From Marivita sp046592965 (lineage in GTDB: Bacteria; Pseudomonadota; Alphaproteobacteria; Rhodobacterales; Rhodobacteraceae): a stretch of 64,000 nucleotides of DNA. Positions 8,981 through 18,364 of this stretch are shown here, piece by piece (position 1 is the stretch's first letter; every line of letters begins with the position of its first letter). The DNA lies in contig NZ_JBISBV010000002.1 in assembly GCF_046592965.1 (NCBI RefSeq), positions 186,001 through 250,000 on the forward strand, written 5' to 3'. Below the pieces are notes generated by a model that did not search any database, had not been told where the DNA came from, and saw only the letters and a program-made list of their open reading frames with translations. A program made the translations under genes and the position numbers.

Positions 8981-10359
8981 GCGCGCACCTGCAAGACGTC
9001 AGAGGCGGCGCCCTGATCGTCCATCCAGACCCGCATCAGCATGTTTTCCGCCGCGCGCAGGCGATAGTCGGCGCTGGCGCGCATGTCCGACAGCGGGTTG
9101 AAATCCTCGGCCATGCGGTCGCTTGCGGCGCGAATTGCGGCCTCGCTCCAGGGCGCACCCACCAATGCGGCCTCAACCGCGCTGGCGCGTTTGGGAACCC
9201 CGGCCATACCACCGAAGGCAACCCGCGCCGCGCTGATCCTGCCATCCTCGATAGTGATGTTGAACGCGCCGCAGACGGCGGAAATGTCTTGGTCAAAGCG
9301 TTTTGACAGCTTGTAGATTTTCAGTGATTCACAGCGGCGTGGCAGCGACACCGCCTCGACGAATTCGCCCTTCGCGCGGTCTTGCTTGCCGTAATCCAGA
9401 AAGAAATCCTCGATCGGCATGTCCCGTCTGTCATCGCCCTTGCGCAGATGCAACGTGGCGCCCAGGGCGATGAGAGCGGGCGGATTGTCCCCGATCGGCG
9501 AGCCGTTGGAGATGTTGCCGCCAAGGGTTGCCGCCGCGCGCACCTGGGCCGAGCCGTACCGCCGGATCATTTCGGCGTAGGACGGGTGCAGATCGGACAT
9601 CACGTCATAGAGGCGATCCATCGTGACACCCGCGCCGACCCGGATCGTGTCATCACCGATGTCTATTTCCTGCAAATCACGGCATTGGTTGAGAAAGATC
9701 ACATCGCCCAGATCCCGCAGGTTCTTCGTCACCCAGAGCCCGACATCCGTCGCACCGGCAATCAGGGTCGCGTCGGGGTTTGCGGCATAAAGCGCCGCCA
9801 GCTCGTCCGCAGTTTTCGGCGCGGCAGCGCCTGTCGCACCTGCGGTCTCGGCTGGAGGCGCTACATCCGGCGCAGCGTCCGTCATCCATTCCGGCACCGG
9901 CTGATCCGCCGCCGCCTGCGCCGCCCGGATGATCGGAGCATAGCCCGTGCAGCGACACAGGTTGCCCGCAAGCGCGTCGTCGTGGTTCTGGTTGCCGTTG
10001 CTGTGGGCCACCGCCATGGAGACGATAAAGCCGGGCGTGCAGAACCCGCATTGCGAGCCGTGATGCGCGACCATCGCGTCCTGCACCGGGTGCAGCGCGC
10101 CATTTGGCCCCGCGATCCCTTCGACGGTGCGCACAGCGCAGCCCTGCAATTGCGGCAGGAACAGGATGCACGCATTGAACGACCGAGCGCCGCGCGCATC
10201 GGTGACCATCACGGTACAGGCGCCGCAATCGCCCTCGTTGCAGCCTTCCTTTGTGCCCGTCAGCCCACGCTCTTCACGCAGCCAGTCAAGCAGCGTCACC
10301 GTGGGGCGCACATCGCGCAACTCCACGCTCTCTCCGTTGAGAAGAAAGGTGACATCCAT
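8977..10359 (-). CDS. xdhA: Xanthine dehydrogenase small subunit XdhA (2Fe-2S and FAD)
   Basis: A 460-residue subunit that carries electrons from the molybdenum site to NAD. The N-terminal ferredoxin-like domain has C40, C45, C48 and C64. The second 2Fe-2S domain has C104, C107, C135 and C137 (CGFC and CRC motifs). A flexible linker near residues 155-175 is followed by a FAD-binding domain with GATDVG and GGNISNGSPIGD. It is the first gene of the operon, so the promoter should lie in 10360-10535, where I see no convincing sigma-70 site. A 4-bp overlap couples it to xdhB. Confidence 0.94.
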   Translation of the reverse strand: MDVTFLLNGESVELRDVRPTVTLLDWLREERGLTGTKEGCNEGDCGACTVMVTDARGARSFNACILFLPQLQGCAVRTVEGIAGPNGALHPVQDAMVAHHGSQCGFCTPGFIVSMAVAHSNGNQNHDDALAGNLCRCTGYAPIIRAAQAAADQPVPEWMTDAAPDVAPPAETAGATGAAAPKTADELAALYAANPDATLIAGATDVGLWVTKNLRDLGDVIFLNQCRDLQEIDIGDDTIRVGAGVTMDRLYDVMSDLHPSYAEMIRRYGSAQVRAAATLGGNISNGSPIGDNPPALIALGATLHLRKGDDRRDMPIEDFFLDYGKQDRAKGEFVEAVSLPRRCESLKIYKLSKRFDQDISAVCGAFNITIEDGRISAARVAFGGMAGVPKRASAVEAALVGAPWSEAAIRAASDRMAEDFNPLSDMRASADYRLRAAENMLMRVWMDDQGAASDVLQVRA

Positions 10360-10535
10360 GTGAACAAACCCGCCGCCTTACCAATGACCCCTTATCTGCG
10401 CGCCATCGATGCGGCGTAGATAGCACGCGGGGGTTTCCCTGTTCCGATCCATACGCTAGGCGGGACCGGTCGGCATTGGCAAGAAAAAACGACGGTGACA
10501 GGCGCCCGAGCGCAATCTGCCACCGTGTTCAGGGC

Positions 10536-10850
10536 TCAGAAAGACAACACGCCATCGCTCAGCTCAAAGCTCTTGACGGCAAGCAGCGGCTGGTCGCCGT
10601 CGAGCGAGAACGCAAAGACATGCGCCATGTCGTCCTTGAGCGTCAGGCGACAGAACGCCGTGTCGGGATCAAACGGCGCGGGGCACTCGGCCAGATCGAC
10701 ATGCGATACGCTGGCCTCGAAAATTTCGTAGGTGAAGGTTCCGCCGGCCAGTTGGTGCAAACCGGCCGGCTGGCCGTCACCTGATCCGAACGCAACCGTC
10801 GTTGAGGCAACGAGCGCGGTCGCCGCGAGCGGTGCGAGTTTGTCAATCAT
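10536..10850 (-). CDS. Small secreted hypothetical protein
   Basis: A 104-residue protein with a likely signal peptide (about residues 1-20). The mature part is acidic, with two cysteines (in AECPAP and AFCRL) that could form a disulfide in the periplasm. The start is supported by an AAGGAAT about 8 bases upstream. It lies between xdhA and the divergent dnaE and looks like a single-gene unit. I do not recognise the family and assign no function. Confidence 0.6.
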   Translation of the reverse strand: MIDKLAPLAATALVASTTVAFGSGDGQPAGLHQLAGGTFTYEIFEASVSHVDLAECPAPFDPDTAFCRLTLKDDMAHVFAFSLDGDQPLLAVKSFELSDGVLSF

Positions 10851-10989
10851 AATCCTGATTCCTTTTGTCAGATATTCATGCGCGATGTCTTATTGATTTG
10901 GTCGGGATTATAAAGCGCCAACTTCCTGCATCTTCTGATGCCGCACATCTGGCCTTTCGCCAGACCCGGCCACCGCCTAGAGTGCCGAC

Positions 10990-13900
10990 ATGGCTGATCC
11001 CCGATTCATTCACCTTCGCGTCCACTCTGAATATTCGCTGCTCGAAGGGGCGGTGCGGTTGAAGAAATTGCCGAGCATGTGCGTCGACATGGCGATGCCC
11101 GCCGTGGCCCTGACCGACACCAACAATCTCTTCGCGGCGCTGGAGTTTTCCATTGCCGCTGCGGGCGCGGGCATCCAGCCGATCATCGGCTGTCAGGTCG
11201 ACCTGCGCGTGAGCGAGCCGGCACCAGGCGAACGCGCGAAGCCGCCCGCGCCGGTGGTTCTGCTGGCGCAATCGGAAACCGGATACGAGCATCTGATGAA
11301 GCTCAACTCCTGCCTCTACCTGCGCCATGACGGGGAATTGCCGCATGTCACGCTGGACGAGTTGGAGCGGCACTCCGAGGGTGTGATCTGCCTCACCGGC
11401 GGCCCCGAAGGGGCAATCGGGCGTATTTTGCAACACGGCAATCGCGGCGCCGCAGAGGCGGTGATGCAACGCCTCGCCGGTATGTTCGGCGACCGGCTCT
11501 ATGTCGAGTTGCAACGTCATCCGGGCAAGACTGGCCTGCCGGAGAACGAACGCCAGACCGAACGGCCCTTCATCGAAATGGCCTATGCGATGGGGCTGCC
11601 CCTTGTGGCGACCAACGACGTCTATTTCCCCAAATCCAAGATGTACGAGGCGCATGATGCGCTGATCTGTATCGCTGATGGCGCGTATGTCGATCAGCAG
11701 GAACCGCGCCGCCGGCTGACACCGCAACACTATTTCAAGTCGCCGCAGGAAATGATCACGCTGTTCGCCGATCTGCCCGAGGCGATCGAGAACACCGTCG
11801 AGATCGCGAAGCGCTGCGCTTTCATGGCGTACCGTCGCGACCCGATTCTGCCGAAATTCGCCGATGACGAGGTCGAGGAGCTCAAGCGGCAGGCGCGCGC
11901 CGGGTTGAAGGACCGTCTTGCGGTGATCCCGCACGCCGCCTCGGTCGAGGACTACGAGAAACGGCTCGAATTCGAGTTGGACATCATCGAAGGCATGGGC
12001 TTTCCCGGCTACTTCCTGATCGTCGCCGATTTCATCAAATGGGCCAAGGAGCAGGACATTCCGGTGGGGCCGGGGCGCGGCTCGGGGGCGGGCTCGCTGG
12101 TGGCCTATGCGCTCACCATCACCGACCTCGATCCGCTGCGCTACCAACTCCTGTTCGAGCGATTCCTCAATCCAGAACGTGTGTCGATGCCCGACTTCGA
12201 CATCGACTTCTGCATGGACCGCCGCGAAGAGGTGATCCGCTACGTTCAGGACAAGTACGGCGCCGACAAGGTCGGCCAGATCATCACCTTCGGCGCGCTT
12301 TTGTCCAAGGCCGCCGTGCGCGATGTGGGGCGGGTGTTGCAAATGCCGTATGGGCAGGTGGACCGCCTCAGCAAGATGATCCCGGTCGAGGGCGTGAAAC
12401 CCGTCAGCATCGAAAAGGCACTGATCGACGAGCCGCGCCTGCGCGAGATGGCGCGCGAGGAAGAGGTGGTGGACCGGCTTCTGACCTATGGCCAGCAGGT
12501 CGAAGGTCTGCTGCGCAACGCCTCGACCCACGCCGCCGGTGTGGTGATCGGCGACCGGCCGCTGGACGCGCTGGTGCCGCTCTACCAGGATCCGCGCTCT
12601 GACATGCCCGCGACCCAGTTCAACATGAAATGGGTCGAACAGGCGGGGCTGGTGAAGTTCGACTTCCTTGGCCTCAAGACCCTGACGGTGATCCAGTACG
12701 CGCTGGACATGATCTTCAAGACCGGGCGGCCCTTGCACATCGCCGCCGACGGCACCGAGCTTTACGCCCCCGCACCGGGGGCCGAGAACGACATCGGGCA
12801 TATCCCGCTGGACGATGAAACGACGTATAAACTCTATGCGCGCGCCAAGACGGTGGCTGTGTTCCAGGTGGAAAGCTCGGGCATGATGGATGCCCTCAAG
12901 CGCATGAAGCCCACCTGCATCGAGGACATCGTGGCGCTCGTCGCGCTCTACCGTCCCGGCCCGATGGAAAACATCCCGACCTATTGCGAGGTGAAAAACG
13001 GGCTCAAGGAACGGGAGTCGGTGCACCCGCTGATCGACCACATCCTCGAGGAAACCCAGGGCATCATCGTCTATCAGGAACAGGTGATGCAGATCGCGCA
13101 GGTCATGGCAGGCTACAGCCTTGGCGGCGCGGATCTCCTGCGCCGCGCGATGGGCAAGAAGATCGCCGAGGAGATGGCCAAGGAGCGGCCCAAGTTCGAA
13201 AAGGGCGCGGTGGCCAACGGCGTCGATCCTGCCAAGGCCAAGGAGGTGTTCGACCTTCTGGAAAAGTTCGCCAATTACGGCTTCAACAAGTCCCACGCCG
13301 CCGCCTATGCGGTGGTCAGCTACCAGACCGCGTGGCTCAAGGCGAACCATCCCGTTGAATTCATGGCGGGTGTGATGAATTGCGACATCCACCTGACCGA
13401 TAAGCTGGGTGTGTTCTTCGAAGAGGTTAAGAAAGGGTTAAGCCTGCCCTGGGTGCCGCCTTGCGTGAACCGCTCTCAGGCGATGTTCGACGTGCAGGAC
13501 GGCGCGCTGGTCTATGCGCTGGGCGCGTTGAAGAATGTCGGTGTCGAGGCGATGAAGCTGGTGGTCGAGGGGAGGGCCGACAAATCTTTCGCTACCCTGT
13601 TCGACGTCGCCCGCCGTGTCGATCTCAAACGCGTCGGCAAGCGCCCGCTGGAAATGCTCGCGCGCTCCGGCGCCTTCGATCAGCTTGATCCGAACCGCCG
13701 CCGGGTCTTTGAAAGCCTCGACGCGTTGGTCGCCTATTCCGCCGCGATCCACGACCAGCGCGCCTCTGCACAGGTCTCGCTTTTCGGTGAGGCGGGCGAC
13801 GACCTGCCCGAGCCGCGCCTGTCGCCGGTGAGCGACTGGCTGCCCGCCGAACGTCTGTCCGAAGAGTTCAAGGCGGTGGGCTTCTACCTCTCCGGTCACC

Positions 13901-14490
13901 CGCTTGACGATTACATGACCGCGCTCAAGCGCAAGAGCGTGATGACGCTGGACGATGTGCTGGCCAAGGCGCAGAACGGCCCCTGCGTCGTCAAGATGGC
14001 AGGTGTCGTCGCGGGCCGTCAGGAGCGCAAATCGGCGCGCGGCAACCGGTTTGCCTTTGCCCAGCTCTCCGATCCGACTGGCGCGTATGAGGTCACGCTG
14101 TTCTCCGACACGCTGGAGGCCGCACGCGATTTTCTCGAAACCGGATCGAAGGTCATGGTCACCTGCGAGGCGACGCTTGAATCCGACCAGTTGAAACTGC
14201 TCGGGCGCTCTGTCACGGCGGTTGATGTGGCGGTGGCCGACGCGGTCAGCATGGGCCTGCGCATCTTTGTCGATGACGCCGGTGCGGTGGCGCATGTGGC
14301 GTCCGTATTGGCGCGCGCCGCCGATCAGATGCCGCGCGCTGGCAAAGGCCCGATCCGCATCTGCTGCCTCGGCGCGCCGGGGTTGCCCGGCGAAGTCGAT
14401 GTGGCGCTCGACCGCGAATTCCCGGTCACGCCGGAAATCAAGGGCGCGATCAAGTCGCTGGGCGGGGTTCTCGAGGTCGAAGAGCTATAA
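10990..14490 (+). CDS. dnaE: DNA polymerase III subunit alpha
   Basis: The replicative polymerase catalytic subunit, 1166 residues, close to the usual DnaE1 length. It opens with the PHP domain (HLRVHSEYS), followed by the polymerase palm with GPGRGSGAGS near residue 360 and catalytic aspartates in PDFDID (D402, D404). Fingers, helix-hairpin-helix, OB-fold (VVAGRQERKSARG) and C-terminal domains follow. The ATG at 10990 fits the family N terminus directly. It stands alone; the next plus-strand gene begins 90 bases later. Confidence 0.97.
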   Translation: MADPRFIHLRVHSEYSLLEGAVRLKKLPSMCVDMAMPAVALTDTNNLFAALEFSIAAAGAGIQPIIGCQVDLRVSEPAPGERAKPPAPVVLLAQSETGYEHLMKLNSCLYLRHDGELPHVTLDELERHSEGVICLTGGPEGAIGRILQHGNRGAAEAVMQRLAGMFGDRLYVELQRHPGKTGLPENERQTERPFIEMAYAMGLPLVATNDVYFPKSKMYEAHDALICIADGAYVDQQEPRRRLTPQHYFKSPQEMITLFADLPEAIENTVEIAKRCAFMAYRRDPILPKFADDEVEELKRQARAGLKDRLAVIPHAASVEDYEKRLEFELDIIEGMGFPGYFLIVADFIKWAKEQDIPVGPGRGSGAGSLVAYALTITDLDPLRYQLLFERFLNPERVSMPDFDIDFCMDRREEVIRYVQDKYGADKVGQIITFGALLSKAAVRDVGRVLQMPYGQVDRLSKMIPVEGVKPVSIEKALIDEPRLREMAREEEVVDRLLTYGQQVEGLLRNASTHAAGVVIGDRPLDALVPLYQDPRSDMPATQFNMKWVEQAGLVKFDFLGLKTLTVIQYALDMIFKTGRPLHIAADGTELYAPAPGAENDIGHIPLDDETTYKLYARAKTVAVFQVESSGMMDALKRMKPTCIEDIVALVALYRPGPMENIPTYCEVKNGLKERESVHPLIDHILEETQGIIVYQEQVMQIAQVMAGYSLGGADLLRRAMGKKIAEEMAKERPKFEKGAVANGVDPAKAKEVFDLLEKFANYGFNKSHAAAYAVVSYQTAWLKANHPVEFMAGVMNCDIHLTDKLGVFFEEVKKGLSLPWVPPCVNRSQAMFDVQDGALVYALGALKNVGVEAMKLVVEGRADKSFATLFDVARRVDLKRVGKRPLEMLARSGAFDQLDPNRRRVFESLDALVAYSAAIHDQRASAQVSLFGEAGDDLPEPRLSPVSDWLPAERLSEEFKAVGFYLSGHPLDDYMTALKRKSVMTLDDVLAKAQNGPCVVKMAGVVAGRQERKSARGNRFAFAQLSDPTGAYEVTLFSDTLEAARDFLETGSKVMVTCEATLESDQLKLLGRSVTAVDVAVADAVSMGLRIFVDDAGAVAHVASVLARAADQMPRAGKGPIRICCLGAPGLPGEVDVALDREFPVTPEIKGAIKSLGGVLEVEEL

Positions 14491-14579
14491 GTCGCCCACG
14501 GTCGCGATGTCGCGGCCCGCTGGCTGGACGCCGTACGTGACAGAGGTTAGCGTACGGCGATCCATATGACGGGGGAGTT

Positions 14580-15392
14580 ATGGGACGTTTCGCTGCGATC
14601 ATCTGTGTTGCCGGTCTGCTTGCAGGCTGCGCGAACGATCCGTTGCAGGATGTGCCGCGCCTCTCGGACGCCGATGTGAGCGAGAGCGAACTGCAAGCCG
14701 CCATGCGCGCCGATCCCGACGCCACCGCGGCGAACGTGTCAGTCGAGCCATCGCAAGCGCCCAAAAGCGGGCTTTTGGGGTTCCTGGGCCGCGCGGCACA
14801 GTCTGCACAATCCGAAGGCGGAACCAGTGATACAACCGCTGCTCCGAAATCGGGCGGTTTGTTCGGCGCAAAGGCAAGCGGGCCGAAACCCGGCGCGCCG
14901 GACTTCCAGATCGTCGATCTTGGCGCGAGATTGCCCTACGGGTCTTTGGCGCGCGTGTGCAACGTGCGCCCCGCCCAGCTCGGCACTCGGGTCGAGCGTT
15001 ATCCCGAAAACCGCAACACATACGCGCTTTATGATTCCCAACCCGGCAACACCGCGCCGCATACGTTTTACGTCACCGGTTTTGACGACGGCTGCGCCCG
15101 CCAGTTCACCGCCGCGCTCAGCATGTTCGGATCGCCGGAAACGCACGAGCAATTGCGCTATGGTCTGCCATCGCAGGTACAGCCCTATTCGCAGACCGAT
15201 GCCGCTTATGAAAAGCTGAAATCGCGGGTGTGCCGGGTCGGTCAGGGCAAGCCCTGTGGCTCGGCAATGTCTCGCATGGCGCGTGATACGGTGTTTGTCA
15301 GCGTCTATGAAAGGTTCGGGTCGAACCCGGCCTGGAAAACGATCCTGCTGCATGACGGCGAAGTCGTGGATACCGATATCCGCAGCAATTGA
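14580..15392 (+). CDS. Putative lipoprotein of unknown function
   Basis: A 270-residue protein with a lipoprotein signal: a hydrophobic stretch then LAGC with Cys17 as the lipidation site. Residues 18-105 are low-complexity (Ser, Ala, Gly, Pro), suggesting a flexible tether. Residues 110-270 form a denser domain with cysteines in ARVCNV, DDGCAR, SRVCRV and GKPCGS that may pair as disulfides. GGGGGAG lies just before the ATG at 14580. It is probably anchored in the envelope. I do not recognise a named family. Confidence 0.7.
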   Translation: MGRFAAIICVAGLLAGCANDPLQDVPRLSDADVSESELQAAMRADPDATAANVSVEPSQAPKSGLLGFLGRAAQSAQSEGGTSDTTAAPKSGGLFGAKASGPKPGAPDFQIVDLGARLPYGSLARVCNVRPAQLGTRVERYPENRNTYALYDSQPGNTAPHTFYVTGFDDGCARQFTAALSMFGSPETHEQLRYGLPSQVQPYSQTDAAYEKLKSRVCRVGQGKPCGSAMSRMARDTVFVSVYERFGSNPAWKTILLHDGEVVDTDIRSN

Positions 15393-15404
15393 CATAGTGA
15401 AGGT

Positions 15405-15605
15405 TCAGTAATGCGGCGGCCGTTCGTCGCCCAGAACCATTCCACCGGTGCCCTCGGATTCGCGCTGCGCCTCGCGCATCATCAGCATTTCGACCCGCGC
15501 GGTCAGGCGGTCGATCTCCCTGGCTTGCGCAGCCACCGTGTCGGACAGATCGTCGGTGATGCGCGACAGATGTGCAATCTGCTCTTCGAGTGATGTTATA
15601 TCCAT
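15405..15605 (-). CDS. slyX: SlyX family protein
   Basis: A short coiled-coil protein of 66 residues. The N-terminal heptads (SLEEQIAHLSRITDDLSD, ending near residue 45) and the C-terminal PPHY ending are characteristic of SlyX. Function is unknown. The ATG at 15605 gives the family-type N terminus; an upstream ATG in the same frame would add 14 non-conserved residues. It converges on the lipoprotein gene across 12 bases and diverges from hisS. Confidence 0.8.
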   Translation of the reverse strand: MDITSLEEQIAHLSRITDDLSDTVAAQAREIDRLTARVEMLMMREAQRESEGTGGMVLGDERPPHY

Positions 15606-15669
15606 GCCCGACAGATGCGCATGGCGCGCCGCAAAGGCAAGAGGCAATAGGTCAGCGAGCGCACCCTAT

Positions 15670-15687
15670 TGTTTCGCGTGCGAAACA
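15670..15687. promoter_or_regulatory. 18-bp palindrome between slyX and hisS
   Basis: TGTTTCGC-GT-GCGAAACA has perfect 8-base arms. It lies about 65 bases before slyX and 114 before hisS, followed by a perfect 10-base palindrome GGTCCGGACC at 15691-15700. It could be an operator for either gene. No T-tract follows, so a terminator is less likely. Confidence 0.4.
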
Positions 15688-15800
15688 TTCGGTCCGGACC
15701 GGACCCATTAACCCTTTGTTCATCATGGTTCGCCGCCTTGCCCCGCGTGCCGCCAGAGTTTAGAGGATGCGCGGACACCACCCATAGCCGGGACCACATC

Positions 15801-17279
15801 ATGGCCAAGCAGAAAAAAGCTCCTCGCCCCAAGGCACAGACGCCAAAGGGTTTCCGCGACTATTTCGGCACCGAGGTGACCGAGCGTGCCGAGATGCTGA
15901 ACACGATCGGCGCAGTCTATCATCGCTATGGGTTCGAGGCGCTGGAAAGCGCGGCCGTCGAAACGGTCGAGGCGCTGGGAAAGTTTCTGCCCGACGTCGA
16001 TCGTCCCAACGCGGGCGTGTTCGCCTGGCAAGAGGGCGACGACGCCGATGGCGACTGGCTGGCCCTGCGCTATGATCTGACCGCCCCCTTGGCGCGTGTT
16101 TACGCGCAGCACCGGAATGACTTGCCGCTGCCCTATCGCCGTTACGCGATGGGGCCGGTCTGGCGTAACGAAAAGCCGGGTCCGGGGCGGTTTCGCCAGT
16201 TTTATCAATGCGATGCGGATACGGTCGGATCGGCGAGCGTGGCCGCCGACGCCGAGATCTGCGCCATGCTGGCCGATTGTCTGGAAGAGGTCGGCATCCC
16301 GCGCGGCGACTATGTGGTGCGGGTCAACAATCGCAAGGTCTTGAACGGCGTTCTGGAAGCTACCGGCGTTGCCGACGAAAGCCAGCGCGACGCGGTTCTG
16401 CGCACCATCGACAAGTTCGACAAGGTGGGAGAGGCAGGCGTGCGCGAATTGCTGGGCAAGGGCCGGCTCGATGCGTCGGGTGCCTATATCGACGGGGTGG
16501 GGTTGAATGCCGAACAATCCGAACCTGTCATCTCTTTCTTAACTTCCAGGGGCGATAGTGCGACCGAGACCTTGAGCAATCTGAGGAATGCGGTTGGTGA
16601 CAGTGCGGTCGGCATGGAAGGCGTGGACGAGCTTGAGCAGATTGCTGATCTGCTGGATGCGGGCGGCTATGGGGCCGACCGGATCATCATCGACCCGTCC
16701 GTCGTGCGCGGCCTTGGTTATTATACCGGCCCTGTTTTCGAGGCCGAGCTTACCTTTGAAATCCTGGACGAAAAGGGTCGCAAGCGGCAGTTCGGCTCGG
16801 TCGCCGGCGGCGGGCGGTATGACGATCTGGTCAAGCGGTTCACCGGTCAGGCCGTGCCGGCAACGGGCGTCAGCATCGGTGTCGATCGTCTTTTGGCCGC
16901 CTTGCGCGAAAAAGGTCGCGTTGGCGGTCAGGGCCATGGCCCTGTGGTGGTCACGGTCATGGATCGCGACCGGATGGGAGATTATCAGGCGATGGTGGCG
17001 GAACTGCGCAATGCGGGCATCCGCGCCGAAATGTATCTCGGCAACCCCAGAAATTTCGGCAATCAGTTGAAATACGCCGACAAGCGCCTGTCTCCGGTCG
17101 CGGTGATCGAAGGCGGGGATGAAAAGGCAAACGGCGTCGTGCAGATCAAGGATTTGATCCTCGGCGCAAAGATCGCCGAAAGCGCCAGCCTAGAGGAGTG
17201 GCAGGACCGTCCCAATCAATTCGAAGTGCCGCGCGCCGATCTGGTCGCCAAGGTACGCGAGATTCTGGACCAGTATTGA
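15801..17279 (+). CDS. hisS: Histidine--tRNA ligase
   Basis: A 492-residue class II aminoacyl-tRNA synthetase that charges tRNA-His. Motif 2 region (WRNEKPGPGRFRQFYQ) lies near residues 115-130, the histidine-specific motifs are in RGLGYYTG and GGGRYD, and the C-terminal anticodon-binding domain begins near residue 375. The ATG at 15801 is chosen because MAKQKKAPRPK leads straight into the conserved PKGFRDYF. It forms a tight operon with hisZ (TGATG overlap) and hisG. Confidence 0.96.
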   Translation: MAKQKKAPRPKAQTPKGFRDYFGTEVTERAEMLNTIGAVYHRYGFEALESAAVETVEALGKFLPDVDRPNAGVFAWQEGDDADGDWLALRYDLTAPLARVYAQHRNDLPLPYRRYAMGPVWRNEKPGPGRFRQFYQCDADTVGSASVAADAEICAMLADCLEEVGIPRGDYVVRVNNRKVLNGVLEATGVADESQRDAVLRTIDKFDKVGEAGVRELLGKGRLDASGAYIDGVGLNAEQSEPVISFLTSRGDSATETLSNLRNAVGDSAVGMEGVDELEQIADLLDAGGYGADRIIIDPSVVRGLGYYTGPVFEAELTFEILDEKGRKRQFGSVAGGGRYDDLVKRFTGQAVPATGVSIGVDRLLAALREKGRVGGQGHGPVVVTVMDRDRMGDYQAMVAELRNAGIRAEMYLGNPRNFGNQLKYADKRLSPVAVIEGGDEKANGVVQIKDLILGAKIAESASLEEWQDRPNQFEVPRADLVAKVREILDQY

Positions 17280-18364
17280 TGCCCTCGATCGCCGATATTC
17301 GGGCCGAAGCCGCGCGGCTCTGCGCGGTGTTCGAAGCTGCTGGCGCAGTCCCGGTGGATTGCCCGGTGCTGCAACGCGCCGAAACGCTGCTTGATCTCTA
17401 TGGCGAGGATATTCGCGCGCGCACCTATGTGACCCGCGACCCCGCACAGGGCGAAATGATGCTGCGCCCCGACTTCACCGTTCCGGTGGTCGAGCGTCAC
17501 ATGGCCGAAGGCGCCGATCCGGCGCGCTATACCTATGCCGGCGAAGTGTTCCGGCGCCAGGAAGACCATCTGGATCGTGCATCGGAATTCATTCAGGTGG
17601 GATACGAGGTGTTCGACCGCGCCAATCCGGCGGCCTCGGATGCCGAGGTGTTCGCGCTGATCGCCGACGTGCTGGCCCCGCTGGACCTGCGGGCGGTGAC
17701 AGGCGATGTCGGTCTCTTGATCGCGATGGTGTCCGGGCTTGATCTGTCGGATGATCGCCGCGCGGCGCTGATGCGCCACATCTGGCGGCCCGCGCGCTTT
17801 ACCGCGCTGCTCAAACGGTTCGCCGGCCTGACCCCAGTGCCCCCGACGCGCGCAGCGCTTCTGGCGGCGGATGATCCTTTGGCCAAGGCCGGACCGTTCA
17901 TCGGACGGCGCAGCAAGCGCGAGATTGCATCGCGCATCGCAGCCTTGCGCGCCGACGCGCAGGATGCCCCGATGCAGGGCGAGGATGTCGAGCTGATCTC
18001 GGCAGTGCTTGCCGTATCCGAGACCTGCCCCAACGCGTTGGAGCATCTGCGCGACATCGGCGTGGACATGCCCGGCATCCTGCCCGCCCTTGATCGCTTC
18101 GAGGCGCGGTGCGAGGCGTTGGACAAGCGTGGTGTCGCCGTGGAGAAGCTGCGGTTTGAAGCGTCCTACGGCCGCGCGTCGATGGAATATTACGACGGGT
18201 TCGTGTTCGGCTTTTCCGCCAAAGCGCGCCCCGATCTGCCCCCCGTGGCCACCGGCGGCCGCTACGACGCGCTGACCCGCATCCTGGGGCAGGGGCGCGA
18301 GATTCCGGCAGTGGGTGGCGTGATCCGGCCCGACATCGTGTTGTCGCTGGGGGATCGGGCATGA
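17279..18364 (+). CDS. hisZ: ATP phosphoribosyltransferase regulatory subunit HisZ
   Basis: A 361-residue paralogue of the HisS catalytic domain that lacks aminoacylation activity and pairs with short-form HisG in the first step of histidine synthesis. It keeps HisS-like segments such as RPDFTVPV, EVFRRQ and a late YGRASMEYYDGFVF. It lacks the anticodon-binding domain. Its start codon shares a base with the hisS stop (TGATG) and its end overlaps hisG by 4 bases, so the three are co-translated. Confidence 0.93.
   Translation: MPSIADIRAEAARLCAVFEAAGAVPVDCPVLQRAETLLDLYGEDIRARTYVTRDPAQGEMMLRPDFTVPVVERHMAEGADPARYTYAGEVFRRQEDHLDRASEFIQVGYEVFDRANPAASDAEVFALIADVLAPLDLRAVTGDVGLLIAMVSGLDLSDDRRAALMRHIWRPARFTALLKRFAGLTPVPPTRAALLAADDPLAKAGPFIGRRSKREIASRIAALRADAQDAPMQGEDVELISAVLAVSETCPNALEHLRDIGVDMPGILPALDRFEARCEALDKRGVAVEKLRFEASYGRASMEYYDGFVFGFSAKARPDLPPVATGGRYDALTRILGQGREIPAVGGVIRPDIVLSLGDRA

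Noticed and set aside
10876..13392. A long open frame (838 codons) on the strand opposite dnaE
   Set aside because: It mirrors dnaE codon structure in GC-rich DNA, has no recognisable domain, and is His/Arg/Leu-rich as expected from an antisense frame. The same applies to long frames opposite xdhB (6434-8866), recR/dnaX (48733-52412) and tup (52115-54163).
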